From positions 1 to 64,000 of the forward strand of contig JBBSBV010000014.1 of the NCBI GenBank assembly GCA_038250905.1: DNA of 64,000 nucleotides. The letters run 5' to 3'. This DNA is from JAENVU01 sp038250905 (GTDB lineage: Bacteria; Actinomycetota; Acidimicrobiia; IMCC26256; JAENVU01). Positions 52,687-60,811 of the stretch are shown here, piece after piece; position 1 is the stretch's first letter; every line of letters starts with the position of its first letter. The notes under the pieces were generated by a model. It saw nothing but the letters and a program-made list of their open reading frames with translations. It was not told where the DNA came from and did no database searches. Both the position numbers and the translations under genes were made by a program.

Positions 52687-53547
52687 ATGAAGATCACCGA
52701 CATCCTCGCGGCCGGGCCCACGTACAGCTTCGAGTTCTTCCCGCCGAAGACGCCCGAAGCCGCGGAGGCGCTCACCAGGACCCTCGCCGAGCTCGAACCG
52801 CTCGCGCCGTCGTTCGCATCGGTCACCTACGGCGCCGGTGGTGGCACACGCGAGATGACCCACGACATCGTGGTCGGACTCCATCGCGACACGAACGTCA
52901 CGCCGATGGCGCACCTCACCTGCGTGTGCCATACGCGCGCCGAACTCGTCGACATCGCGAAGCGCTATCGGGACGCGGGCATCGAGAACATCCTGGCGCT
53001 CGGTGGTGACCCGCCGAAGAACCTCGATCTGCCCGCCGGTGAACTCGACCACGCGATCGACCTCGTGCGGCTGGTTCGCGAGGTCGGCGACTTCGCGATC
53101 GGAGTGGCCGCGTTCCCCGAGCCGCATCCGAAGTCACCCTCGCTCGCCGCCGACCGCGCGCGGACCGCAGAGAAGCTGGCCGAGGCCGACTTCGCGATCA
53201 CGCAGTTCTTTTTCGACGCCGACCACTACTTCGACCTCGTCGAGTCGTTGCGCGCGCTCGGTGTCGACAAGCCGGTGATCCCCGGGATCATGCCGGCGAC
53301 CGCGATCAGCAGTATCAAGCGGATGACCGAGCTGCAGGGTTCGGAGTTCCCGAGCTGGCTCGCCGACAAGCTCTACGCGGTGCAGGACGATCCCGAAGCC
53401 GTCTTCGCGGTCGGGGTCGAGGAAGCGACGAAGCTGTCGCGCACGCTGCTCGCCGGTGGTGCGCCCGGGCTGCACTTCATCACCCTCAACCGCTCACGGG
53501 CGACCGGCCTGATCTACGACAATCTCGGACTCACGCCCGCCCCCTGA
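52687..53547 (+). CDS. metF: Methylenetetrahydrofolate reductase
   Basis: The 286-residue TIM-barrel flavoprotein has YSFEFFPPKT with the catalytic Glu, VTYGAGGGTRE, HLTCVCHTR, LALGGDPP and FAITQFFFDADHYF. It reduces methylene-THF to methyl-THF, the methyl donor for methionine synthesis, which fits metX/metY at the other end of the window. ATG 52687. It ends just before a strong hairpin at 53553-53581. Confidence 0.95.
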   Translation: MKITDILAAGPTYSFEFFPPKTPEAAEALTRTLAELEPLAPSFASVTYGAGGGTREMTHDIVVGLHRDTNVTPMAHLTCVCHTRAELVDIAKRYRDAGIENILALGGDPPKNLDLPAGELDHAIDLVRLVREVGDFAIGVAAFPEPHPKSPSLAADRARTAEKLAEADFAITQFFFDADHYFDLVESLRALGVDKPVIPGIMPATAISSIKRMTELQGSEFPSWLADKLYAVQDDPEAVFAVGVEEATKLSRTLLAGGAPGLHFITLNRSRATGLIYDNLGLTPAP

Positions 53548-53552
53548 CGCGC

Positions 53553-53581
53553 ACCGACCCGGACACGCGGTCCGGGTCGGT
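53553..53581. terminator. Strong bidirectional hairpin between metF and tRNA-Ser
   Basis: ACCGACCCGGAC and GTCCGGGTCGGT form a perfect 12-base stem with a 5-base loop (ACGCG). No T-run follows, so it is a U-less terminator. It lies 5 bases after the metF stop and 1 base from the tRNA 3' end, so it may end both transcripts. Confidence 0.7.
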
Positions 53582-53582
53582 A

Positions 53583-53670
53583 TGGCGGAGGGGGTGGGAT
53601 TTGAACCCACGGTGAGTTTCCCCACAATGGTTTTCGAGACCATCCGATTCGGCCGCTCTCGCACCCCTCC
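53583..53670 (-). tRNA. tRNA-Ser (anticodon CGA)
   Basis: Read on the minus strand: acceptor GGAGGGG pairs with CCCCTCC, anticodon loop CTCGAAA with anticodon CGA on an ATGGT/ACCAT stem, a long variable arm (class II), and GGTTCAAATCC T-arm. The discriminator G and CCA end are encoded at 53583-53586. It decodes UCG. Confidence 0.96.
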
Positions 53671-53763
53671 AGATACGCGCACCGGGGTCGACCGGGGCGC
53701 GGCGGGCGCATCCCTGGTGACGACCGTGCGGCGCACGAGCCGGTCAGTGTAACGACCGGGCTC

Positions 53764-54228
53764 TCAGCTCCTGCGGGTCGCGAAGAAGGTGCGGAGCAGG
53801 TCGGCCGATTCGCCGGCGCGGACCCCGTCGTGGACCGGACACTCGTGGTTGAGGCGCGGGTCGGCGAGCAGGTGGTACCGGCTGCCGAGCGCACCGGCCT
53901 TGGGGTCGGCGGCGCCGAAGACCACCATCCCGATGCGGGCGTTGAGCAGCGCGCCGGCGCACATCGCGCACGGTTCGAGCGTCACGATCAGGGCACAGTC
54001 GGTGAGGCGCCAGTTGCCGATCGCGGCCGCGGCACCGCGGAGGGCGAGGACCTCGGCGTGGGCGGTGGGGTCGCCGGTCAGTTCCCGCTCGTTGTGGCGC
54101 CGGGCGAGGACCTCACCGTCGGTGAGGCGAGCGACCACCGCGCCGATCGGGACGTCGCCGTGGGCGAGCGCCGCGCTCGCCTCGTCCAGCGCGATCCCCA
54201 TGAGCGCGTCGATGGTGTCGGGCTCCAC
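53764..54228 (-). CDS. tadA: tRNA adenosine(34) deaminase
   Basis: The 154-residue zinc deaminase has HAEVLAL with the catalytic Glu and zinc His, and PCAMCAGAL with the two zinc Cys. It converts A34 of tRNA-Arg(ACG) to inosine. It sits downstream of neither an operon nor a start signal, but beside tRNA-Ser, an association also known in mycobacteria. GTG 54228. The promoter at 54276-54305 is for the divergent ArsR-like gene. Confidence 0.92.
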   Translation of the reverse strand: MEPDTIDALMGIALDEASAALAHGDVPIGAVVARLTDGEVLARRHNERELTGDPTAHAEVLALRGAAAAIGNWRLTDCALIVTLEPCAMCAGALLNARIGMVVFGAADPKAGALGSRYHLLADPRLNHECPVHDGVRAGESADLLRTFFATRRS

Positions 54229-54275
54229 CGGGCGAACCTACCCGGCACCGGATCGCGAGTCGGAAGCATCCGCGC

Positions 54276-54305
54276 TTGACAGGTGACCAAAAGGTCACGT
54301 ATTAT
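54276..54305 (+). promoter_or_regulatory. Palindrome-bearing promoter of the ArsR/AHSA1 pair
   Basis: TTGACA (54276-54281) and TATTAT (54300-54305) are 18 bases apart. The spacer holds a perfect inverted repeat, GTGACC-AAAA-GGTCAC (54283-54298). Transcription should start at or near 54312, the GTG start, so the mRNA may be leaderless. A repressor on the palindrome would block the polymerase. Confidence 0.7.
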
Positions 54306-54311
54306 TTCCCG

Positions 54312-54671
54312 GTGAGCACGAAGCCCGAACCACGCACTGAACGCGAAGGTCGAGGAAGCGACGACCCCGTGTTCAAGGCGCTCGCAGATCCGACCCGTCG
54401 CTTCCTGCTGGACCTGCTCTTCGAGCGGGACGGCCGGACGCTCACCGAACTCGAGTCCGGCCTCGAGATGACCCGGTTCGGCGTCATGAAGCACCTGCGG
54501 GTGCTCGAGGACGCAGGCCTGGTGCTCACCCAACGATCGGGGCGGGAGAAGTTGCACTTCCTCAACCCGGTCCCGATCCGGCTCGTCCACGACCGCTGGA
54601 TCGACAAGTACACCGAACGTCAGGTGTCGGCACTCGCCGACCTCAAACACACCCTGGAGGAAACCGCATGA
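54312..54671 (+). CDS. ArsR-type winged-helix transcriptional regulator
   Basis: The 119-residue protein is a single HTH domain: FKALADPTRRFLLDLLF, LTELESGLEMTRFGVMKHLRVLEDAGLV, then RSGREKLHFLNPVPIRLVHDRW. Classic metal-binding cysteines are absent, and the type with an AHSA1 partner is widespread. It probably represses its own operon through the palindrome in the promoter spacer. GTG 54312 was chosen because it is where transcription should begin; a TTG at 54276 is the -35 box. The next gene overlaps by 4 bases. Confidence 0.88.
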   Translation: MSTKPEPRTEREGRGSDDPVFKALADPTRRFLLDLLFERDGRTLTELESGLEMTRFGVMKHLRVLEDAGLVLTQRSGREKLHFLNPVPIRLVHDRWIDKYTERQVSALADLKHTLEETA

Positions 54672-55159
54672 GTCCCACCACGACCGAGACCGTCGTCCAG
54701 AAATACCGCGTGTACATCAAGGCCACGGCCGACGCGATCTGGGAAGCCATCACGTCGAAGGAATGGTCCGAGCGTTACGGGTACCCGGGCCACAACGAGT
54801 ACGACCTGCGTCCGGGCGGTGCTTTCCGCGCCGTCATGGCGCCCGAGGTGGTGGCCGCGGGTGCGCCCGAGATCGGGGTCGACGGCGAAGTGGTCGAGTT
54901 CGACCCGCCCCACCGCCTCGTGCAGACCTGGCGATTCCTGTTCAACCCCGAAGTCGAGGCCGAAGGGTTCCGCCGGGTCACATGGGAGATCGTCGACGAG
55001 AACAACGATTACTGCCGGCTCACCGTGACCCACGATGTGAGTGACGCGCCGGTCACGGCCGCGATGCTCGAGGGTTCCGATCCTCTGCTCCACGGTGGTG
55101 GCGGTTGGAACTGGATCCTCTCGACGCTCAAGACCGAGCTCGAGGCGGCCAACCGGTAA
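54668..55159 (+). CDS. SRPBCC protein, AHSA1 type
   Basis: The 163-residue protein has KYRVYIKATADAIWEAITSKEW (in part) as its opening strand and helix, then YDLRPGGAFRAVM, VDGEVVEFDPPHRLVQTWRF and a C-terminal helix GGWNWILSTLKTELE. This is the activator-of-Hsp90 (AHSA1)/START fold used by many small ligand-binding proteins. It is translated with the ArsR-like regulator (ATGA overlap), so may bind the ligand that the regulator responds to or act on it. No catalytic residues assigned. Confidence 0.9.
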   Translation: MSPTTTETVVQKYRVYIKATADAIWEAITSKEWSERYGYPGHNEYDLRPGGAFRAVMAPEVVAAGAPEIGVDGEVVEFDPPHRLVQTWRFLFNPEVEAEGFRRVTWEIVDENNDYCRLTVTHDVSDAPVTAAMLEGSDPLLHGGGGWNWILSTLKTELEAANR

Positions 55160-55174
55160 TCCGCAACCGATCGG

Positions 55175-55540
55175 TCAGGACGGGGTCGCGCCGCCCACTT
55201 CGTGGAGCTCGATCCCGTTCCCGGCCGGGTCGGAGAGAAAGGCCTGGAGGTTGGCGCCGACCGGAATGGCGTCGCTGACCTCCAGGCCCCGGTCGCGCAG
55301 TTCCGTGATCGTCGCGTCCATGTCGGCCACCTGGACCGCGAAGTGCTGGCCGAGGTTGGCCGGCGTCGGCGCCTCGATGAGGTGCAGCTGCTGTCCACCG
55401 AAATCGATCCACGCGCCGCCGAACCCGAAGTCGGGACGATCGGTACGCGGTGAGCCACCGAGCACCTCGGTGTAGAACGCGAGCGCGGTGTCGACGTCGG
55501 TGACGTTGATCGACACGTGATGGATGGCGAGCGGCTGCAT
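55175..55540 (-). CDS. VOC/glyoxalase-family protein
   Basis: The 121-residue single VOC module has an opening HHVSINVTDVDTALAFYTEVLG, GGQQLHLIE, a central HFAVQVADMDATI, and a closing DPAGNGIELHEV. His, Glu and the terminal Glu fit the metal ligands of the fold. It may be a lyase, dioxygenase or resistance-type binding protein; substrate unknown. ATG 55540. Confidence 0.85.
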   Translation of the reverse strand: MQPLAIHHVSINVTDVDTALAFYTEVLGGSPRTDRPDFGFGGAWIDFGGQQLHLIEAPTPANLGQHFAVQVADMDATITELRDRGLEVSDAIPVGANLQAFLSDPAGNGIELHEVGGATPS

Positions 55541-55972
55541 GGTACGAGTCTGCGTTGGTGTGGCGAGGCTCGCAAGCGCGCGGCTCCCGGCGTGGGGTAC
55601 GGGACCCTGAGGGTGACGCGGCACCCAGAGCAGACCCGGAGCGGGGGACGAGAGAACCGGGGTGCGCGGGTGCTCACCGCACTGCGGATGTTGCGCAGGT
55701 TTGTGGCGGGCCTTGTGGGATCTCTTTCGAACTCCGAGCCCGTGCTCGTGCCGCTTCTCGCGGAGCTGAGGGCCGGCGGACAGTGGCGAGAGCGGCCCCT
55801 ATCCGGCGGTTGAGGGCACCCCGGCTGACGTCAGCTCCAGACGATAGGTGGAGTGCGCGACTCGTCCAGATCCGGCCATCGCGCGACCGTCTCGTTGACC
55901 TCGGAGCGCCGGGTGTGCAGACCGTGAGACCTGGCTCCGCAGGGGCCGACCCAACGTGCGATGCTTGCCGAC
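55541..55972. other. Gap without a recognisable gene
   Basis: Frames here (for example one at 55517-55813) are short, lack a ribosome site and give Arg/Gly-rich translations without known domains. The end of one forward frame reads PVLVPLLAELRAGGQW, which could be a remnant of a small gene, but nothing supports this further. It should hold the promoter for the SRPBCC gene at 55973. Confidence 0.4.
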
Positions 55973-56437
55973 ATGGTACGCGACGAGGTGACGAGACAGA
56001 TCGCGGCGACGCCGGAGAAGGTGTGGTCATTGGTTGCCGACGCGACGCGTATGGCTGAGTGGAGCCCGGTGATCACCCGATGCCAGTGGATCGGTGACGC
56101 GTCGGGACCCGAGGTCGGCGCCCGGTTCGTCGGGCACAACCGACAGGCGGGCGCTCGCTGGTCGCGCGAGTGCGTCATCACCGCTTGCGAAACCGGTCGC
56201 GAGCTGGCGTTCGAGACGCTGTTCCGGGGCGCACCGTCGACCCGCTGGCGATACCGGTTCGAGCCTTCCGACGCAGGGACCAGGGTGACCGAGTCCTACG
56301 AGGTTGTCTCCATGCCGATGTGGGTGCGCGCCCTCCGGCGGGTCCCCGGCATGGTCGAGCGGTCTCGCCGCGATGCGCGAAAGGGGATGGAGGTCACCCT
56401 CGAGCGGATCGGCGCGATCGCCGAGACCGGCGCGTGA
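55973..56437 (+). CDS. SRPBCC (polyketide cyclase/dehydrase-like) protein
   Basis: The 154-residue protein has the START-type opening EVTRQIAATPEKVWSLVADATRMAEWSP (in part), GARFVGHNR, then FRGAPSTRWRYRFEP and a C-terminal helix. It should bind a small hydrophobic ligand; the ligand is unknown. ATG 55973 was chosen, but ATG 55961 (four codons upstream) is as likely; neither has a ribosome site. Confidence 0.8.
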   Translation: MVRDEVTRQIAATPEKVWSLVADATRMAEWSPVITRCQWIGDASGPEVGARFVGHNRQAGARWSRECVITACETGRELAFETLFRGAPSTRWRYRFEPSDAGTRVTESYEVVSMPMWVRALRRVPGMVERSRRDARKGMEVTLERIGAIAETGA

Positions 56438-56486
56438 GCCTGGTCAGTTGACCTGCCGCCAGCCTTGCCGCGTGGCGGGCCGCTGA

Positions 56487-56747
56487 TCAGCTGGACACGA
56501 ACAGTTGCGGCGGTGCCGTGACACCGGCCTCCTGCATCGCCTTGCCCAGCGTGGGATCGGCGAGCATCTCCTCCATCTTGGCTGGGTCGCCGTCGGCGAC
56601 CAGCCACACGGAGTTCGGATCATCTGCATCGCGGAGGACTCGGACATCGGTGAGGCCCGCTGACTCCCGGCGGGGAGTGTCGCCGTCGAAGACCGGCCGC
56701 CACTTGTCGAAGTCGGCCACGGGATGGTGGAGAAACAGCTTCGCCAT
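56487..56747 (-). CDS. Small ferredoxin-like-fold protein (cyclase/monooxygenase-like)
   Basis: The 86-residue protein reads MAKLFLHHPVADFDKWRPVFD, then VRVLRDADDPNSVWLVADG and AKMEEMLADPTLGKAM. This is the pattern of small dimeric alpha/beta-barrel proteins near antibiotic biosynthesis monooxygenases. Function is unknown; it is probably a real gene because its frame is clean and has a well-formed ATG. Confidence 0.7.
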   Translation of the reverse strand: MAKLFLHHPVADFDKWRPVFDGDTPRRESAGLTDVRVLRDADDPNSVWLVADGDPAKMEEMLADPTLGKAMQEAGVTAPPQLFVSS

Positions 56748-57088
56748 GACGGTGTCCAGTCGCTCGCAGGGTCAGTAGGTGCACGGTATCCCAGCCACCT
56801 CAGCCCTGGAGCCGGAGCAGGTCCATTCGGGGCTCCGGGAGAACACCTGGACCTCCCGCACCGAGGTGCCGTTCCTCGCAGCGTCCGCCGCCAGCTATCG
56901 ACGGCCGACGAGGGTATGGGGCACCACCGGAACCTGACCCCAAAGTGCCGGTCGGGGATACCGCGGACCGAAACACGACGTTGGTTCTCGCACACGTCCC
57001 GTGCTGAGCGACCGGACGGTCCCCCGGTCATGGAGCATGCATCCCCATCAGGGCAGATGCCGCTGTGGTCGACATCACAACGGATGAG
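56748..57088. other. Gap before tRNA-Ser(GGA)
   Basis: No gene was recognised. A long forward frame across this area runs through the tRNA and gives the well-known false RGIRTLGEFPHT translation of an antisense tRNA-Ser, so it was dismissed. It may hold the promoter of the 86-residue protein gene. Confidence 0.4.
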
Positions 57089-57173
57089 CGGAGGGAGAGG
57101 GATTCGAACCCTCGGTGAGTTTCCCCACACACGCTTTCCAAGCGTGCCGATTCGGCCGCTCTCGCACCCCTCC
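57089..57173 (-). tRNA. tRNA-Ser (anticodon GGA)
   Basis: Read on the minus strand: acceptor GGAGGGG pairs with TCCCTCC, anticodon loop TTGGAAA with anticodon GGA on a CACGC/GCGTG stem, a class II variable arm, and GGTTCGAATCC T-arm. CCA is not encoded. The first 27 bases equal those of tRNA-Ser(CGA). It decodes UCC/UCU. Confidence 0.96.
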
Positions 57174-57298
57174 GGGCGCCCCGCGTACGGGGCGTCGAAG
57201 GCGCCGATGGTACTGCCCGGTCGTCGGCCAGCCCTGATCTGTCGACCCCGCGCGTGATCGCGTGAATCGGCCGCGAGGGCGGCTGCTACCCTGCCCCC

Positions 57299-57575
57299 GC
57301 GGACCGTGCTAGGTGGGGAGTCCGTGGTGCCCTGTACCCCAAATCCACGTATGGGGGGCTGAATCCCCGCCCAAGGCTCGAGCCGGAATGGGGAAGGCGA
57401 CTCGCACGCAGCGTCGAGGGCCGGGTCCTGCGCAACGAGATCTCGTGAACCGAGTCAGGTCCGGAAGGAAGCAGCTCTCAGCGGGCCCTCTCGTGTGCCG
57501 CAGGGTTGCCTGGTCTGAGCCGGCGACGGGACCCGCGCCTCATTGCGTCTTGTCGACGGCGGGTGCACGGTCCGC
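57299..57575 (+). ncRNA. ffs: Signal recognition particle RNA, long bacterial form
   Basis: The ends pair perfectly over 11 bases (GCGGACCGTGC at 57299-57309 and GCACGGTCCGC at 57565-57575). It contains the S-domain core GTCAGGTCCGGAAGGAAGCAGC (22 bases, 57455-57476 region), GGTCCTGCGCAA, and GTGCCGCAGGGTTGCCTGG. The Alu-like 5' part reads GTGCTAGGTGGGGAG, GGTGCCCTGTACC and TGAATCCCC, as in Bacillus scRNA. Forms lacking the Alu part (about 80-110 nt) occur in many other bacteria. It lies upstream of dnaX, as in many Gram-positive bacteria. Confidence 0.93.
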
Positions 57576-57655
57576 ACTGCAATCTCGAAGGATCTGGCCT
57601 GAAAATCGGGCGGAATCGTCCTCACCCGCCGCGCGCCGACGGTAAGGTCCCAGCC

Positions 57656-58525
57656 GTGGCGGAGAGAGCCGTTTCTACGGCGCGGGCGCACGTTTCCGGG
57701 GGTGGACAACCTCCACGCGGACTCGCCCAGGTCACCCGAGTCCACGCCCCGATCCGGTCGACCGCGCTGGCGCTGCTCGCACTCGCCGTCGTGAGCGTGC
57801 TCTCGTTCCCGAGCATTGGTGGTGCCGGGCCCCCGGCCCCGTCGATCGAGCACGCGGCGGTGCTCACGCCCGACGGCACCGATGGTTACGCGTTCGACGC
57901 GGTCCGGGACACCGTGACGGTGTCGACCAACTCGGAGAACCGGACCGCCAACCTGCGCACCGTGTTCTGGGCGGCCGATGCCACGGTGCAACGGGACTCC
58001 ACCACCTGTGCCACGTGGACCGCCGAGTCGAGCGATGGGCTCCAGCAGGGTGCCGCGCTGCGGATCTCGGACCGGCCCGGCCGCGGGGTCCAGGCGATCA
58101 CCGTCACCAAGAACGTCTTCCCCTACGGCTCGTGGGTCTTCAACGTGCACATCTGGGACAGCACGACCGGCCGGATGGACAAACTGGCGAGCATCAACCT
58201 CGGGCCGGTGCTCTCCGTCGCCGGTGACCCACCGCGACCGCGGCCGTTGCCGTGGCGGGTGTGTGCCCGTGCCGTCGGACGCACGGTGAGCTTCAAGGCG
58301 TGGGCCACCGCCGATCCGGAGCCGGAGTGGGGCGATCCCCGGTACGGAGGCTCGGTCCGCCTGCCCGACGACGCACCGACCGACGGGTACTCCGGTTGGT
58401 ACGCCGGGCATCTCGGCCCCGGGATGACGGCGGTGTACTCGGATCTGCGGACCGACGCGGTGGTGACCTCGCCGGTCGTGGCGCTGCCGACGCCGACCGA
58501 CACCTCGGGCGTACTCGCTCGATAG
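57656..58525 (+). CDS. Secreted or anchored LamG-like (jelly-roll) protein
   Basis: The 289-residue protein has one hydrophobic segment (about 36-53) after a basic N-terminus, so it is either anchored or secreted. A beta-rich ectodomain follows. Its end resembles concanavalin/LamG or 3-keto-glycoside-hydrolase-like folds: VSFKAWATADPEPEWGD, GYSGWYAGHLGPGMTAVYSDLRTDA. Two cysteines lie in the ectodomain. It may bind carbohydrate; no catalytic residues are evident. GTG 57656. It sits between the SRP RNA and dnaX, in an otherwise housekeeping block, and the dnaX start follows its stop by 9 bases, so cotranscription is likely. Confidence 0.65.
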   Translation: MAERAVSTARAHVSGGGQPPRGLAQVTRVHAPIRSTALALLALAVVSVLSFPSIGGAGPPAPSIEHAAVLTPDGTDGYAFDAVRDTVTVSTNSENRTANLRTVFWAADATVQRDSTTCATWTAESSDGLQQGAALRISDRPGRGVQAITVTKNVFPYGSWVFNVHIWDSTTGRMDKLASINLGPVLSVAGDPPRPRPLPWRVCARAVGRTVSFKAWATADPEPEWGDPRYGGSVRLPDDAPTDGYSGWYAGHLGPGMTAVYSDLRTDAVVTSPVVALPTPTDTSGVLAR

Positions 58526-58534
58526 GGTCGGGCG

Positions 58535-60454
58535 ATGTCGTTCCAAGCCCTCTACCGCAAGTACCGACCGCAACGGTTCGGTGAGTTGGTCGGCCAGGAG
58601 CACATCACGGTCGCGTTGCGCAACGCCGTGCGCGACGACCGCGTCGGCCACGCGTACCTGTTCTCCGGTCCGCGTGGGAACGGCAAGACCACCACCGCGC
58701 GGATCCTCGCCAAGGCGCTGAACTGCCTCGAGCTCGGCGCCGACGGTGAACCGTGTGGCCAGTGCGAGAACTGTGTCGCGATCGCCGCCGGGACCTTCGG
58801 GGATCTCATCGAGATGGACGCGGCCTCGAACCGTGGTGTCGACGATGCCCGCAACCTGGTGTCGCGCATCAACCTCGGCCTCGGTGCCACCTCGAAGCGC
58901 AAGGTGTACCTCCTCGACGAGGTACACATGCTCACCAAGGACGCGTCGAACACGCTCCTCAAGTCGATCGAGGAACCGCCGGCGCACGTCGTGTTCATCC
59001 TCGCGACGACCGAACCCGAGAAGGTGCTGCCCACCATCCGGTCGCGCACCCAGCACTTCGAGTTCACGTACCTGACGGTGGAGGAGATCAGCGGCCTGCT
59101 CGCGTCGGTCCTCACCGACGAGGGCGTGGAGTTCGAAGCCGAAGCCCTGCCGTTGGTGGCCCGCGCCGCGGCGGGTTCCGCGCGTGATTCCGAATCGCTG
59201 CTCGATCTCGTGCTCGCCGGCGGCGGCCCGGTGACGGTGGCCTCGGTGGAGGCTGCCCTCGGCGGTGCCCCACTCGAGATGCGCATGACCATCCTCGACG
59301 CGGTCGCGGCGGAAGACGTTGCCGGGGTGCTGATCGGTGTGCGGGCGCTGCTCGACGCCGCCCACGACCCGCGGCGCATCGCCGAGGGGTTGCTGAGTTC
59401 CCTGCGCGACGCGTTCGTCACGGTTGCGAGCAAGGGTCGGATCGAGATCGACGAACCCGAAGAGGTGCAGGCGCGTCTCGTCACGCTCGGCGAGACGATG
59501 GGGAACGCGGCGCTCGTGCGCGCGCTCGAGACGCTCGGCCAGGCCGTCGTCGACATGCGCGGGGTCGATGCCGCCGATCCGCGGCTCGTCCTGGAGATCG
59601 CGCTCGTGCGTCTCGCCCGCCGCGAGACCAACGTCGCGTTGGCGTCGCTCGCGGATCGCGTCGACCGGTTGGAAGCGCGCCTCGCCGACGGTGGTGTGAG
59701 CGCGGCTCCTCCGGGGCCTGCCCCGGAACGCGCGCCGGTGGCGGACGCGCCGCGGCGCAGTGCGCGGGCTCCGGCGGCCGACCGCACGCCCGTGGAACCT
59801 GCTCCGCCCGCGGCACGACCCACCGAGGCACCGACCACGGAGGTGCCGGCCACCGAGGCACCGGCCGAGGCGAAGGCCGGGAACACCCGGCCCAAGGCGC
59901 TCGGCGCGTTGCGCAAGGCGGCGGCGGCGCAGGCGCCGGCCGACCCATCGCCCGCCGCGCCCGAACCCGACTCGGCACCGCCCGCGGTTCCCACGCCGGA
60001 CGCGTCGTTCGGCCTCGACGATGCCGTGCTCGCGTGGGCCCAGGTCCTCGCGAGCCTCCCGCGATCGCTCCAGGCGGCCGTGATGGAGGCTCAACCGTTG
60101 CGGGTCGACGGCAACGTGATCGTCTTCGGCGTGGCCCGAAACCACATCGACGCGGTGCGCCCGAAGTTCCAGAAGGACGCCGACGCAATCCGCGAGGCCT
60201 TCATCCGGGAACTCGGCTCGGTGCCCCGGTTCTCCTTCTCCCCGCACGAGTGGGGCGAGGGCGAAGGGCCGCCGCACCGCCTCGCCGCCAACCAGGCCGT
60301 GCCGGAGCCGGAACCCGAGATCGACGTGGTGGAGATCGTCGACACCACCGAACTCGTGGACGCGCCGATCACCGAGGGCCCGGCAGTAGATTCGATCAGT
60401 CGCCTCGAGGACGCGCTCGGCGCGACCGTCGTGGAAGAGCAGACGAAGTCTTAG
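58535..60454 (+). CDS. dnaX: DNA polymerase III subunit gamma/tau
   Basis: The 639-residue clamp-loader ATPase has Walker A GPRGNGKTT at 45-53, zinc cysteines CLELGADGEPCGQCENC, Walker B LLDEVHML, and TTEPEKVLPTIRSR with sensor-1 and arginine finger. A long Ala/Pro-rich linker (about 385-490) precedes a C-terminal domain that should bind the polymerase core. It loads the sliding clamp at replication. No A-rich slippery site was seen in the linker, so only the long tau form is expected. ATG 58535. Confidence 0.95.
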   Translation: MSFQALYRKYRPQRFGELVGQEHITVALRNAVRDDRVGHAYLFSGPRGNGKTTTARILAKALNCLELGADGEPCGQCENCVAIAAGTFGDLIEMDAASNRGVDDARNLVSRINLGLGATSKRKVYLLDEVHMLTKDASNTLLKSIEEPPAHVVFILATTEPEKVLPTIRSRTQHFEFTYLTVEEISGLLASVLTDEGVEFEAEALPLVARAAAGSARDSESLLDLVLAGGGPVTVASVEAALGGAPLEMRMTILDAVAAEDVAGVLIGVRALLDAAHDPRRIAEGLLSSLRDAFVTVASKGRIEIDEPEEVQARLVTLGETMGNAALVRALETLGQAVVDMRGVDAADPRLVLEIALVRLARRETNVALASLADRVDRLEARLADGGVSAAPPGPAPERAPVADAPRRSARAPAADRTPVEPAPPAARPTEAPTTEVPATEAPAEAKAGNTRPKALGALRKAAAAQAPADPSPAAPEPDSAPPAVPTPDASFGLDDAVLAWAQVLASLPRSLQAAVMEAQPLRVDGNVIVFGVARNHIDAVRPKFQKDADAIREAFIRELGSVPRFSFSPHEWGEGEGPPHRLAANQAVPEPEPEIDVVEIVDTTELVDAPITEGPAVDSISRLEDALGATVVEEQTKS

Positions 60455-60462
60455 GGAGTCCC

Positions 60463-60792
60463 GTGGCCAAATCCAAGCCCCCGATGAACAACATGATGAA
60501 GCAAGTGCAGCAGATGCAGGAGGACATGTTCGCGGCGCAGGCCCAACTCGCCGAGACCACGGTCGACGGCACTGCCGGTGGGGGCATGGTCAAGGCGACG
60601 GTGACCGGGACCGGGGACCTGATCTCGATCGAACTCTCGCCCGATGTCGTCGACCCCGACGACATCGAGATGCTCCAGGACCTGGTCGTCGCCGCGGTGG
60701 CCGACGCGAACCGCGCCGCGCAGGCGTTGCAGTCGGAGCGCATGGGCGGCGTCACCGGCGGTATCGACCTCAGCGCGTTCGGTCTCGGCTGA
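60463..60792 (+). CDS. YbaB/EbfC family nucleoid-associated protein
   Basis: The 109-residue protein has a coiled N-terminal helix (MNNMMKQVQQMQEDM), the strand TTVDGTAGGGMVKATVTGTGD, and VVDPDDIEMLQDLVVAAVADAN. YbaB-type proteins bind DNA as dimers, and the gene commonly sits between dnaX and recR, as here. GTG 60463 follows TAGGGAG. Confidence 0.93.
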   Translation: MAKSKPPMNNMMKQVQQMQEDMFAAQAQLAETTVDGTAGGGMVKATVTGTGDLISIELSPDVVDPDDIEMLQDLVVAAVADANRAAQALQSERMGGVTGGIDLSAFGLG

Positions 60793-60811
60793 TGCCGGTC
60801 CGGTCTCCGAG

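Noticed and set aside
53494..53736. A frame giving GGVRERPNRMVSKT...
   Set aside because: It is another translation through the tRNA-Ser(CGA) gene.
54276..54311. TTG start extending the ArsR-like protein
   Set aside because: The TTG is part of the -35 box; the extended frame runs through the palindrome and -10.
56724..57257. A frame giving RGIRTLGEFPHT...
   Set aside because: This is the usual false translation of the antisense of tRNA-Ser, not a protein.
59700..60000. Programmed frameshift making the short gamma form of dnaX
   Set aside because: No A-rich slippery heptamer was seen in the Ala/Pro-rich linker.
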